Positions 26,647 through 34,118 of a stretch of 64,000 nt of DNA are shown in pieces. Below the pieces are notes generated by a model, which saw nothing but the letters and a program-made list of their open reading frames with translations, searched no databases and had not been told where the DNA came from. The position numbers and the translations under genes are program-made. Within the stretch, counting starts at the first letter, position 1; every line of letters starts with the position of its first letter. This DNA is from Bradyrhizobium sp. B097. GTDB taxonomy: Bacteria; Pseudomonadota; Alphaproteobacteria; Rhizobiales; Xanthobacteraceae. The stretch spans positions 3,654,501 to 3,718,500 of the forward strand of contig NZ_CP152412.1 of the NCBI RefSeq assembly GCF_038957035.1, written 5' to 3'.

Positions 26647-26901
26647 TCAGCGCTTCCGGCCCTGCTTGCGTGCGCCCTTCGCTATCGCCGGGCCTGGCCT
26701 TGCCGCCTCCCGCGGTCTCGCTGCTTCCTGAAGTCTAGCGCTCTTGCGCAGCGCATCCTTCAGGTCGATCGGAATACCGTGCTTCTTGAGGAGGTCGGCG
26801 AAGGCCTCGTCCGCCAGCTCCTGCAGCGTCGCCATCCGGTCGCGCCCAAGCTGCTTCAGCTTGTCGGCGGTATCGTCGTCAAACTCGATCAGCTTGCGCA
26901 A
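26647..26901 (-). CDS. Small ribbon-helix-helix-like hypothetical protein
   Basis: An 84-residue protein starting at a TTG (26901) with a GGGAG ribosome site, giving the N-terminus LRKLIEFDDDTADKLKQLG. The first ~45 residues (strand then RDRMATLQELADEAFADLLKKHG) resemble a ribbon-helix-helix or arm-type DNA-binding fold. The C-terminal third is basic and Ala-rich (AARPREAARPGPAIAKGARK), possibly contacting DNA or RNA. It ends five bases from the convergent carbonic anhydrase gene. Function unknown. Confidence 0.65.
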   Translation of the reverse strand: MRKLIEFDDDTADKLKQLGRDRMATLQELADEAFADLLKKHGIPIDLKDALRKSARLQEAARPREAARPGPAIAKGARKQGRKR

Positions 26902-26988
26902 ATTGCATTGCTCCCAAACTGTATTGCCCCAACGCCTGTGGGAACCGGCGTTTTGCGGATCCGTTGATGTCCGCAAGGGAGAATTGCC

Positions 26989-27294
26989 ATGCGCAAATTA
27001 TCCGTCACCGCCGTGTTCGCGACAATCGCGATTCTGCTGGTACCCACGGTTACCGTCGCTCAAGGCACGGGCACTGGGAGCGGCAGCCCTTCGTCAGCCA
27101 GCACGACATCGCCGCAAGTCGCGTCACCGCCGCCCGGCACCAACAGCGTCGGCACGGCGCAATCCTCCGGCCGGCTGAACACCGGTGAGGGCGTCACCAC
27201 CGGCGCAGCGTCGAGCGAAAGCTTCGACAAGGCGATTGCCGACGAGAACAGGTCGGTCGATCGCCGGGTCAACGGCATCTGCCGCGGCTGTTAA
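26989..27294 (+). CDS. Small exported Ser/Gly-rich protein
   Basis: A 101-residue protein with a clear signal peptide (residues 1-24, KLSVTAVFATIAILLVP then TVTVAQ) and a low-complexity mature part rich in Ser, Gly, Thr and Pro. It ends with a short conserved-looking segment (FDKAIADENRSVDRRVNGIC) containing two Cys. Ribosome site GGGAG precedes the ATG. Probably periplasmic; function unknown. Confidence 0.72.
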   Translation: MRKLSVTAVFATIAILLVPTVTVAQGTGTGSGSPSSASTTSPQVASPPPGTNSVGTAQSSGRLNTGEGVTTGAASSESFDKAIADENRSVDRRVNGICRGC

Positions 27295-27448
27295 CTTTTG
27301 ACGGCTGCGCCTTGATGAACGCGGGTCGCGCAGAAGTGAGCGCGACATGAGCGCGCGGTTGAAGCCGCGGTCCCACATTGAGTTAGCATGCGCGGGACGC
27401 GGCGGCGGAGGCTTGCAAAGAAAGCCTTGGAAAGAGGAGTGACGGGTG

Positions 27449-27973
27449 ATGTTGCGTAAAGCGATGATTGTCTTGCTGGCGACGGCCACGGTCGGCCTGT
27501 TCACGGTCGATGCCGCGTCGGCTCGAGGTGGTTTTGGTGGTGGCGGTTTCCACGGCGGTGGTGGCGGCTTCCGGGGTGGCGGCTTTGGCGGCTTCCACGG
27601 TGGCGGTTTTGGCGGCTTCCACGGTGGCGGCGGCGCTTTCCGCGCCATGGGCGCGGGCGGTGGCTTCCGGTCGGCCGCCATCGGCGGCGGCTGGCATGGC
27701 GGCGGCTGGCATGGTGGAGGCTGGCACGGCGGAGGCTGGCATCGGCGCGGCTGGGGCTATCCGTTCGCGGCCGCCGCGATCGGCTTTGGCCTGGGCTACG
27801 GCGCCTACGATTACTATGACGGCTACTACGGCAACCCGTACTACGCCGGTTACGGCTACGACGACGGGTATGGCTACGGCTATGGTTACGGTGACGGCGG
27901 CTGTTACGTCGTGCGCCGTCGCATGCTGACGCCGTATGGCTGGCAGGTGCGACCGGTGCAGGTTTGCAACTGA
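27449..27973 (+). CDS. Exported Gly/His/Tyr-rich repeat protein
   Basis: A 174-residue secreted protein. A signal peptide (residues 1-25, ending ASARG) precedes GGGFHGGG-type repeats and a block of four GGGWHGG units near residues 80-97, then a short hydrophobic stretch (FAAAAIGFGLGYG) and a Tyr/Gly-rich region ending in the conserved tail CYVVRRRMLTPYGWQVRPVQ. The tail pattern occurs in many small rhizobial exported proteins. The repeated Trp-His pairs could bind metal. The GTG one codon earlier is an equal start candidate; the GAGGAG site fits both. Confidence 0.78.
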   Translation: MLRKAMIVLLATATVGLFTVDAASARGGFGGGGFHGGGGGFRGGGFGGFHGGGFGGFHGGGGAFRAMGAGGGFRSAAIGGGWHGGGWHGGGWHGGGWHRRGWGYPFAAAAIGFGLGYGAYDYYDGYYGNPYYAGYGYDDGYGYGYGYGDGGCYVVRRRMLTPYGWQVRPVQVCN

Positions 27974-28176
27974 GACATCTGCTGACGCATGGCCGGTCCA
28001 TCGGATCGCCATGCTGATGGTCTTGGTATGATCCGGCGCGGCCTCGGCGTCTTGATGCCGGGGCCGTCGCGCATTGGTACGCGGCTTGCAGCGCTCTGCA
28101 GCAGTCTGTGTGTGAACGCGTCGCGAAAACAAACGGTCCGGCTGCGATTGGAGCCGGGCCTCAGAGGATATCAGAG

Positions 28177-28326
28177 ATGCTGACCATTCCTGATCTGACA
28201 TTGCTGTTCATGGTTGTTGTTTCGGGCCTCGCCATCGCATTCGTCTACATGCTCCACGAGCTCGAGCCGAAGCTTGCCCGGCTGCGGCAGCGAAGCGATC
28301 GCGTCTTGCGCGACCGCACCAAGTAG
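28177..28326 (+). CDS. Small single-helix membrane protein
   Basis: A 49-residue protein, too short for most automatic gene callers. One membrane segment spans residues ~7-27 (LTLLFMVVVSGLAIAFVYML) followed by a charged, basic C-terminus (RLRQRSDRVLRDRTK). An AGAGGA sequence precedes the ATG. Function unknown; the compact layout and clear helix favour a real gene. Confidence 0.55.
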   Translation: MLTIPDLTLLFMVVVSGLAIAFVYMLHELEPKLARLRQRSDRVLRDRTK

Positions 28327-28441
28327 GCGGCAACGCGGATCGCTGCGGCTTCAGCTGCAGCGATGTCGCGCGCGCAGAGCCGTCATCCGAGCACGCCGCA
28401 TTTTCGGGGTGGGCAGTCCAGAGGCCGGGATTCACGATCAC

Positions 28442-28483
28442 AAAAAACAAGGCCGTCGACGTAGTATACCGTCAACGACCTTG
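28442..28483 (-). terminator. Rho-independent terminator on the minus strand
   Basis: Read on the minus strand, CAAGGTCGTTGACG pairs with CGTCGACGGCCTTG (12 of 14 pairs) around an 8-base loop and is followed at once by six T. It lies about 240 bp downstream of the minus-strand gene ending at 28723. The rest of 28327-28722 shows no gene. Confidence 0.75.
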
Positions 28484-28722
28484 CCAGCCCCGGATATTGA
28501 AATCGGCTCACGCCATCCGGTGATTTAAGGATGACTCGGATTCGAAGTCGGATATGTGAACCAGTTCACAAAGTCCGGATTAATTCACGGTAACGGGCAC
28601 TCATGCGAGGCTGCCATCGGCAGGCCTGGAGCGGGAAATTCCACCTTAGCTCCTGATGCTGTTCGGGATTTGGCGCATTTTGATGGCCGGGCCGGTGACT
28701 GCCGCTCCGCCGTCTTCGGTCG

Positions 28723-29220
28723 TCAACCGCGCGACCTGTGGCGCTTCCGGTTGGCCTTCGACCGCTTGCGCGGCTCGGGCTCTGCGGCCGGCTCATTGGC
28801 CTGCGCGCTCGCGAGCGATTGGCGCAGGCCCTCGACCTGTTCGGTCAGTGCGGCGACCTGGTCGGAGAGCTTCTTGGCGTCGGCCTGCTGCGCGGCGAAC
28901 TGCTTGCGCATGGCCAACAGCTGGTCCTGCACTTCCTGCAATTGGTCGATGGATTCCTGCTGGGTCACCTCCATGCCCTTGGTCTTTTCCACCAGGGCCT
29001 CGGAGACCTGCGCGGTCCGCGCCTGCAATTGGCGGGCGGCGACCATCCGGTCGGTCTCCGGCACGTTGCCGCTGAAGGCGCGCCACAGCGCGATCGAGCC
29101 GATCCCGAACAGCACGAGCACCAGCGCCACGGCGCCGATCGCGATCGGCTGCACGCCGATCAGGCTGCTGGCCTGTGCATTCCGGGGGGCAAGTTCGATC
29201 ATGCGACCAGAACCGGACAT
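28723..29220 (-). CDS. Hypothetical membrane-anchored coiled-coil protein
   Basis: A 165-residue protein with one membrane helix at residues ~23-46 (PIAIGAVALVLVLFGIGSIALW) and a long predicted coiled coil from ~55 to ~140 (EKTKGMEVTQQESIDQLQEV, QQADAKKLSDQVAALTEQVE). The C-terminus is strongly basic (RKRSKANRKRHRSRG). The topology suggests a small cytoplasmic N-terminus and a periplasmic or cytoplasmic rod, but orientation is uncertain. No named family recognised. Confidence 0.7.
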   Translation of the reverse strand: MSGSGRMIELAPRNAQASSLIGVQPIAIGAVALVLVLFGIGSIALWRAFSGNVPETDRMVAARQLQARTAQVSEALVEKTKGMEVTQQESIDQLQEVQDQLLAMRKQFAAQQADAKKLSDQVAALTEQVEGLRQSLASAQANEPAAEPEPRKRSKANRKRHRSRG

Positions 29221-29361
29221 CAATTGAAAGGTTCCGAATAGCACAACCGCGATGCGGGCAAAACCCCCGGGGATTCAAGCAGGTGGCGCGGGGAGTGCAA
29301 AACTCGCCGCAAATTCCGGGAGGCTGCCTCAAAACGGGACTGTCCGGCGCGCGTCCGTGGT

Positions 29362-29904
29362 TCAGCCCGTCGGCGCGATCAGGCCGACCCTCATGTCCTT
29401 CGCCAGATAGACGCAAGCGCCGTCGGCGAGCACACGGCCGTCGGCGATGCCCAGCACCAGCCGGCCGCGCCTGACCTGACGCATGTCGACCTCATAGCGC
29501 ACGAGCCTGACGTCCGGCGTGATGTGGCCCCTGAACTTGACCTCGCCGACCCCGAGCGCGCGGCCTTTGCCCGGCGAGCCCGACCAGCCGAGCCAGAAGC
29601 CGATGATCTGCCACATCGCGTCGAGCCCGAGGCAGCCGGGCATCACGGGGTCGCCGGCAAAGTGGCAGGCGAAGAACCAATGGTCCGGCGCAACGTCCAG
29701 TTCGGCTGCGACACGGCCCTTGCCGAAGGCGCCGCCGTCGATGCCAATTTCGGTGATGCGATCCATCATCAGCATCGGTGGCGCCGGCAGCTGCGCATTG
29801 CCGGGGCCGAAATAGCCGCCCGCGCTCGAGCGCAGCAGATCCGGCTTGCTGTAGGACGATTGCGGCGTGTGAAAATCATGCGGGTTGAACAAGATGGCCA
29901 CCAA
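29362..29904 (-). CDS. fabA: 3-hydroxydecanoyl-ACP dehydratase (FabA)
   Basis: A 180-residue FabA-type hot-dog fold enzyme, which dehydrates 3-hydroxydecanoyl-ACP and isomerises the product for unsaturated fatty-acid synthesis. The active-site pair is visible: His81 in [19 protein letters not shown] and Asp95 in LGLDAMWQ. The [19 protein letters not shown] block is also typical. It is not followed by fabB as in the usual fabAB operon. Instead it lies 21 bases behind a TetR gene on the same strand, so it is probably co-transcribed with its regulator from the operator at 30570-30589. It may be a second, conditionally expressed FabA. Confidence 0.9.
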   Translation of the reverse strand: MVAILFNPHDFHTPQSSYSKPDLLRSSAGGYFGPGNAQLPAPPMLMMDRITEIGIDGGAFGKGRVAAELDVAPDHWFFACHFAGDPVMPGCLGLDAMWQIIGFWLGWSGSPGKGRALGVGEVKFRGHITPDVRLVRYEVDMRQVRRGRLVLGIADGRVLADGACVYLAKDMRVGLIAPTG

Positions 29905-29925
29905 CCTTGGAGTTATAGTTGAACA

Positions 29926-30555
29926 TTAGAAGCGGCTGCGCCGCGTGGCTTTCGGCTTCACCGGCGGGGACTTGGCAGGCAGGCGCAGCGCCGCGGCCAT
30001 GAAGGCCCAGATGTCGCCGGTCAGCCTTGCCGGATCCGGCCGCCGGTCGGCCGTGAGCGCGCCGATCAGCGCCTGGCGAATGCCACCGATCATCAGCGCG
30101 ATGGTGAGGTGAGGGTCGAGGTTGCCGGGTACGATCCGGTCGCGCTGCGCGGCCTCCAGCATGCGCGCCCCGGCTGCAAGCTGGCGGCTGGTGAAGGCGG
30201 TCTCGACATCAAGCACTTCGGGCGCCCGGCTCAGCGGTCCGATCACCAGCGGCGCAAACGGGTGCTCATAGTGAAAGGCGACATAGGCGCCGATCCGCGC
30301 CTTCTCCCGGTCGGCCCAGTTGCTGGCGGGCAGTTTGGCGCCGCCGAAGGCCGCCTCATCGAGATGTTCATAGAAGCCTTCGACCACGGCGGCGATCAGG
30401 CCGGCCTTCGATCCGAAATGGTGATAGGCGAGCCCGACCGAGACCTGGGCCCGTCTCGCGACGGCCTGCATCTCGAGATGCCCTTGGCCTTCGATCAGCT
30501 CCACTTGGGCTGCGGCGAGCAGCCGCTCGCGTGTCCCCTGGCTCGTTACGCCCAT
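29926..30555 (-). CDS. TetR-family regulator of fabA
   Basis: A 209-residue TetR regulator. The helix-turn-helix is at residues ~8-55 (MQAVARRAQVSVGLAYHHFG, SKAGLIAAVVEGFY). The C-terminal domain is helical and ends with a basic tail (KPKATRRSRF). It is 21 bases upstream of fabA on the same strand, and a perfect 20-bp palindrome lies 15 bases before its start. It probably controls itself and fabA in response to an acyl-CoA or acyl-ACP, as FabR-like and DesT-like proteins do; the ligand is inference. Confidence 0.87.
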   Translation of the reverse strand: MGVTSQGTRERLLAAAQVELIEGQGHLEMQAVARRAQVSVGLAYHHFGSKAGLIAAVVEGFYEHLDEAAFGGAKLPASNWADREKARIGAYVAFHYEHPFAPLVIGPLSRAPEVLDVETAFTSRQLAAGARMLEAAQRDRIVPGNLDPHLTIALMIGGIRQALIGALTADRRPDPARLTGDIWAFMAAALRLPAKSPPVKPKATRRSRF

Positions 30556-30569
30556 CGCTTGCCCGTTGC

Positions 30570-30589
30570 TTGAATTGAATTCAATTCAA
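30570..30589. promoter_or_regulatory. Perfect 20-bp TetR operator
   Basis: TTGAATTGAA followed directly by its inverse complement forms a perfect 20-bp palindrome 15 bases upstream of the TetR start codon. It is placed to control the tetR-fabA transcript and perhaps the divergent gene beginning at 30657. Confidence 0.82.
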
Positions 30590-30656
30590 TAGACCGGATG
30601 CTAGGATGTCAAGCTTGGGGCGCCGGATGGCCGAGCGTACCGGTGCAGGGCATGCG

Positions 30657-31067
30657 ATGGCGTTTGCAATCAAGACCGAGATCGGGGAGCCGCGGGCGAA
30701 GGCGTTCGTCTTCACCGCGCAGAAGACCATGTATGGCGGCAAGCACATCGCGGCCGGCGACATCGTGTTCGTGTTCGCGAGCGAGAACGAGGGCGGCAAC
30801 GGACTGATCGCCCGCGCGGTGGTGACCTCAGCCGAACCGGTGCCGCGCAAGCCTGACATCGCCAGGCAGACGCCGCGTGTCAGCATCGCGGTCAGGCGTG
30901 TTGCGCTGGCAAAGCGGCCGCTCGGACGCGACGCGCTCAAGCGTTTCAAGGATTGGGACGACGGCCGGCCCGAGACCGAGCTCAATTTCAAGTTCTATCG
31001 CCAGGCCACCAACAAGATCGTCGGCATCTCGGACGAGACGGCGGCCTTCCTCGATCGGTTCTTCTGA
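30657..31067 (+). CDS. Conserved hypothetical protein
   Basis: A 136-residue soluble protein beginning AFAIKTEIGEPRAKAFVFTA. The first half looks beta-rich (GGKHIAAGDIVFVFASENEG, GLIARAVVTSAEP), resembling PUA/EVE-like folds that sense modified bases, but I cannot confirm this. The second half contains FKDWDDGRPETELNFKFYRQ. The ATG at 30657 has a GCAGGG ribosome site; an earlier ATG at 30627 is possible. It is divergent from the tetR-fabA pair and shares its operator region. Confidence 0.68.
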   Translation: MAFAIKTEIGEPRAKAFVFTAQKTMYGGKHIAAGDIVFVFASENEGGNGLIARAVVTSAEPVPRKPDIARQTPRVSIAVRRVALAKRPLGRDALKRFKDWDDGRPETELNFKFYRQATNKIVGISDETAAFLDRFF

Positions 31068-31270
31068 CGGGCGGTCTTGATTCTCACATCATCCAACAGC
31101 AGCCGGTCGCGAACGGCTCTTTAGCGATGCTCGATGTCGTCAACTATGCCGCAACGGCGACAGATGGAAAACGACGCTTTTCGCTTGCGCTCGGCTCGCG
31201 CCGAAACGCGTCGTCGGCCCGTTGCTAACTGCTGGTTGCAGTGCTAGCTGTCTCGCCACGGAGAGACAGT

Positions 31271-32155
31271 ATGCAAGACAACCAGCAGACGGCCGATCAC
31301 TACACCAAGCAATGGTCGAGCGACCTGGGTTTCAGGTCGTTCGTTCAGCAGAATGCAGAAGCTGCAAAGGCGATGCCGAGCAGGCAATTGCCCTGGGCCG
31401 AACTGTTCGAGCGCATTCGCAAGCAGGCCTCCGAGCGCAAGACATCGGTATACGATGCTGCTTGCGGATTTGGAGACATCCTGAACCAGCTCGCGGCATC
31501 GCCTGTCCCTGCCAACCTCGAATATGTCGGTGCCGATATTCACGGCGCCCTGGACACCATCGAGCGGTTCGGGATTGCGACACTGTTCAATCATGACATC
31601 ACAAGCGAGTTGCCAACACGGCAGCAGTTCGACTTCATCGTCTGTCGCGCGGCCATCCATCACACGCCGAGCCCGCGTGCAACATTCCATACATTGGTCA
31701 GGCAGCTCGCGCCCGGCGGCACCATTGCCATTACAGCCTACGCAAAGAAGGCCCCAATGCGCGAGGCCGTGGACGACGTCTTGCGCGCCGCGATCATTCC
31801 GATGCCAAACGACGAGGCGTTCGCTACCGCGAACCAGCTCACGGCGCTCGGACGGGATCTGCAGCGCTCCCAGGGCCAAATCACGATCGACAATGATTTG
31901 CCGTTTCTTGGCATCAAGGCCGGCACCTATGACATCCAGACCTTCATCTACAATCACTTCATCAAGTGCTGGCACAATCCGGCGTTCTCGGAGCAGCATT
32001 GCGATCTCGTGAACTTTGACTGGTACCACCCGCCATTCGCATTCCGCTACAAACGGGATGAGTTGCGTGAGTGGGCAGCCTCGTGCGGACTCGAGATTGT
32101 CAACGAAGCCTCGACCGAGGCCCAGCACTATTTGGAATGCCGCTCATCGCGGTGA
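31271..32155 (+). CDS. SAM-dependent class I methyltransferase
   Basis: A 294-residue methyltransferase. Motif I is VYDAACGFGDIL (residues ~60-71), the acidic strand-2 end is VGADIHG, and FDFIVCRAAIHHTPSP gives motifs II/post-II, all as in class I Rossmann methyltransferases such as the ubiquinone/menaquinone type. The C-terminal ~100 residues are family-specific (FIYNHFIKCWHNPAFSEQHC). The start has a GGAGAGA ribosome site. It stands alone, so the methyl acceptor is unknown. Confidence 0.82.
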   Translation: MQDNQQTADHYTKQWSSDLGFRSFVQQNAEAAKAMPSRQLPWAELFERIRKQASERKTSVYDAACGFGDILNQLAASPVPANLEYVGADIHGALDTIERFGIATLFNHDITSELPTRQQFDFIVCRAAIHHTPSPRATFHTLVRQLAPGGTIAITAYAKKAPMREAVDDVLRAAIIPMPNDEAFATANQLTALGRDLQRSQGQITIDNDLPFLGIKAGTYDIQTFIYNHFIKCWHNPAFSEQHCDLVNFDWYHPPFAFRYKRDELREWAASCGLEIVNEASTEAQHYLECRSSR

Positions 32156-32403
32156 GCCGGCCTGCGGGCAAACGACCGGTGAGCCCACCGATCCATCAGG
32201 CGAGCACGATCAAGCTGCCGTGCAGTTCCTGCGCCGGGATCGTGCTGAAGGCCGGATCAGCGCTGCTGCAACGAACTCGGAGCGATCGTTTCCCAAAGAG
32301 GTTGCGGCCAGGCTTTGGGGGAAGCCTGGCCGCGCGCGAACCGGTCTGGGACGGGGAGGGGTGGGGATGTGACCGGGTCGCGAACTCGATTCCTTGTTGC
32401 TGC

Positions 32404-33018
32404 TCAGCGCGAGCTTGCGGTTGAAACTGCGGGGCGGTTGTCGCCGAGCGAGACCCACACATTGGGATCGCTCTGCGATTGCCGCTTGACGAAGCGGTAG
32501 CCGGTCTCCGTCCAGGCGACGATGCTCTCGTTCTGGTTATCGAGCACGAACTCGCCCTTGTCGGTCTTCACCGTCAGCACCGCGTGGCCTTCGCCCTTCT
32601 TGTCGCGGACCACCGTGATCAACAGCGCCTCGCGCGGCCAGCCGGCATCCATCAGCATCTTGCGCTTCAGGAGCACGTAGTCCTCGCAGTCGCCGTAGCC
32701 GTCTGATGGCAACGACCATTTCTCGATCACGCCCCAATGATCCATGTCGGTCATCGGCTTGATGGATTCGTTGACCCACTTGTTGACCCGCACGAGGTCG
32801 CGCCAAGCGGTCTGCGACAACACGATGTCGCGTGGTTGCGTCTTGCCGCCGCGGCACTCGGCGGGATTGTCGGCGCAGAATTCGACCCAGCCGATCGGCG
32901 AGCGCGCAACGTCACCCAGGCTGGCGTAGACCACGTCGCCGGCCTTGGCCGACACGCACGTCGCAAACAGAATGGCGGCAACCGCCAAACCTTTCCCCTG
33001 TCCCCTGAACCCAAACAT
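32404..33018 (-). CDS. Transglutaminase-like cysteine peptidase (BTLCP family)
   Basis: A 204-residue exported protein of the bacterial transglutaminase-like cysteine proteinase family. Residues 1-26 form a signal peptide (GLAVAAILFATCVSAKA). The catalytic Cys lies in DGYGDCEDYVLLKR, the His in GEGHAVLTVKTD and the Asp in LDNQNE. Close relatives such as LapG cleave the biofilm adhesin LapA in the periplasm and are controlled by cyclic-di-GMP. A PilZ gene lies next to it on the same strand, but no adhesin is present in the window. LapG-type function is a hypothesis. Confidence 0.86.
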   Translation of the reverse strand: MFGFRGQGKGLAVAAILFATCVSAKAGDVVYASLGDVARSPIGWVEFCADNPAECRGGKTQPRDIVLSQTAWRDLVRVNKWVNESIKPMTDMDHWGVIEKWSLPSDGYGDCEDYVLLKRKMLMDAGWPREALLITVVRDKKGEGHAVLTVKTDKGEFVLDNQNESIVAWTETGYRFVKRQSQSDPNVWVSLGDNRPAVSTASSR

Positions 33019-33155
33019 CGTGGCCCCCGTTCTTCTTGTTGGGACCACGTTTCGCACAAAGCTTTTGCGCCGCCGCTAAGTACGCGAAGTAGATTTGACG
33101 CGAATACTGGTAAAAGCTGCGGAGAATTCGATCTTTACTTGAATCTAATTCGCGT

Positions 33156-33189
33156 AAAATTTGAAACATCTGCAATTGATTCAAATTTT
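33156..33189. repeat. AT-rich 10-bp inverted repeat
   Basis: AAAATTTGAA at 33156-33165 and its exact complement TTCAAATTTT at 33180-33189 flank a 14-base spacer about 140 bp before the BTLCP gene start. The surrounding ~100 bases are much more AT-rich than neighbouring DNA. It may be a promoter or regulator site. Confidence 0.6.
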
Positions 33190-33279
33190 ATCTATTAACG
33201 CGGCAAACGCTGTGCCTGCACGGTTTGTTGCCTCAAACGCTCTGGCCGTTAACCGCCGATTTCACGACGCCAAACGCGC

Positions 33280-33313
33280 CGAAGGCGGCCACCGGTGCAC
33301 CGGTGGCCGCCTT
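33280..33313 (-). terminator. Perfect 34-bp palindromic hairpin, probable terminator
   Basis: GAAGGCGGCCACCGGTG is followed by its exact complement, giving a 17-bp stem 38 bases beyond the stop of the minus-strand PilZ gene. The downstream U tract is weak (GCGTTTGG), so it may be a terminator, an RNA-stabilising hairpin or both. Confidence 0.6.
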
Positions 33314-33351
33314 CGCGGGCTGAAAACGGGGGTCTTGAGCGGTTTTTCGCT

Positions 33352-33969
33352 TTACCTCGCGGTAACGCTCTCTTCGAGCGTTTCCGCCGACTGCTCGTGG
33401 ACGAACTCGAGCGCGAAGCCTTCCTCGAGATTTCGCACCACGCGGGCCTGCACCCTGCCGAGCATCACCAGCGACTTCAGCGGCGGGCGGTTCTCCGCGG
33501 CGATCGCAGCACCGGACAGCGAAAGGTCGATGATGCGGCAGGTCATCCGCGAGCCGTCTTCCTGGGTGAGCAGGGCGATCGGGTTGCGCGGCACGATACG
33601 GTCGTGGCGGCGATCCTCGGGCAGATTGAGGATGTCGCGGTTGGCGAGCCAGGTGAGCTGGGCGGCGAGCTTGTCGCGCTTGCGCGCGGTGGCGCCGATC
33701 GTCATCGCAAAGCCGTTGTCGATGATACGGGTGATGCGGCCCTCGACCCGGCCGATATGGTCGAGATAGGCGATCACGCGGTCGCCGACATTGCCGATGC
33801 CAGGCGCCAGCAGCGCGAGGCCACCCGGGGACATGTTGATAATCTGGCAGGGAAACTCGCGCCGGTCGGGCAGCATGTAGCGGCCGAGCAGGTGCACCTT
33901 GACGCGCTGGAAGCGCCGCCGCTCCTCGGCAACGGGGACGACGGTAGTTTTCTTTTGTGCAAACGACAT
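33352..33969 (-). CDS. Protein with two PilZ domains
   Basis: A 205-residue protein with two PilZ domains in tandem. The first has EERRRFQRVKV (residues ~15-25) and the NMSPGGLAL motif; the second has RHDRIVPRNPIALL and RIIDLSLSGAAI. Both carry the (D/N)xSxxG element and nearby arginines, so each could bind cyclic-di-GMP. The start at 33969 is preferred over one six codons upstream. It lies behind, and on the same strand as, an FAD monooxygenase gene and ahead of the BTLCP gene. Confidence 0.84.
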   Translation of the reverse strand: MSFAQKKTTVVPVAEERRRFQRVKVHLLGRYMLPDRREFPCQIINMSPGGLALLAPGIGNVGDRVIAYLDHIGRVEGRITRIIDNGFAMTIGATARKRDKLAAQLTWLANRDILNLPEDRRHDRIVPRNPIALLTQEDGSRMTCRIIDLSLSGAAIAAENRPPLKSLVMLGRVQARVVRNLEEGFALEFVHEQSAETLEESVTAR

Positions 33970-34118
33970 CACAACAAACCCGGCCACCGTCCATTCGGAG
34001 CCCCGACGACCCTAAGGCTGATAGGGTTAACGGGGCGTTACGGTTGTGAAGGGGAACCCGGACACGGAGTGAGAGCGACAATTGAAGCTCACGTGCGCCG
34101 TATCCAGGGACGTTAGGC

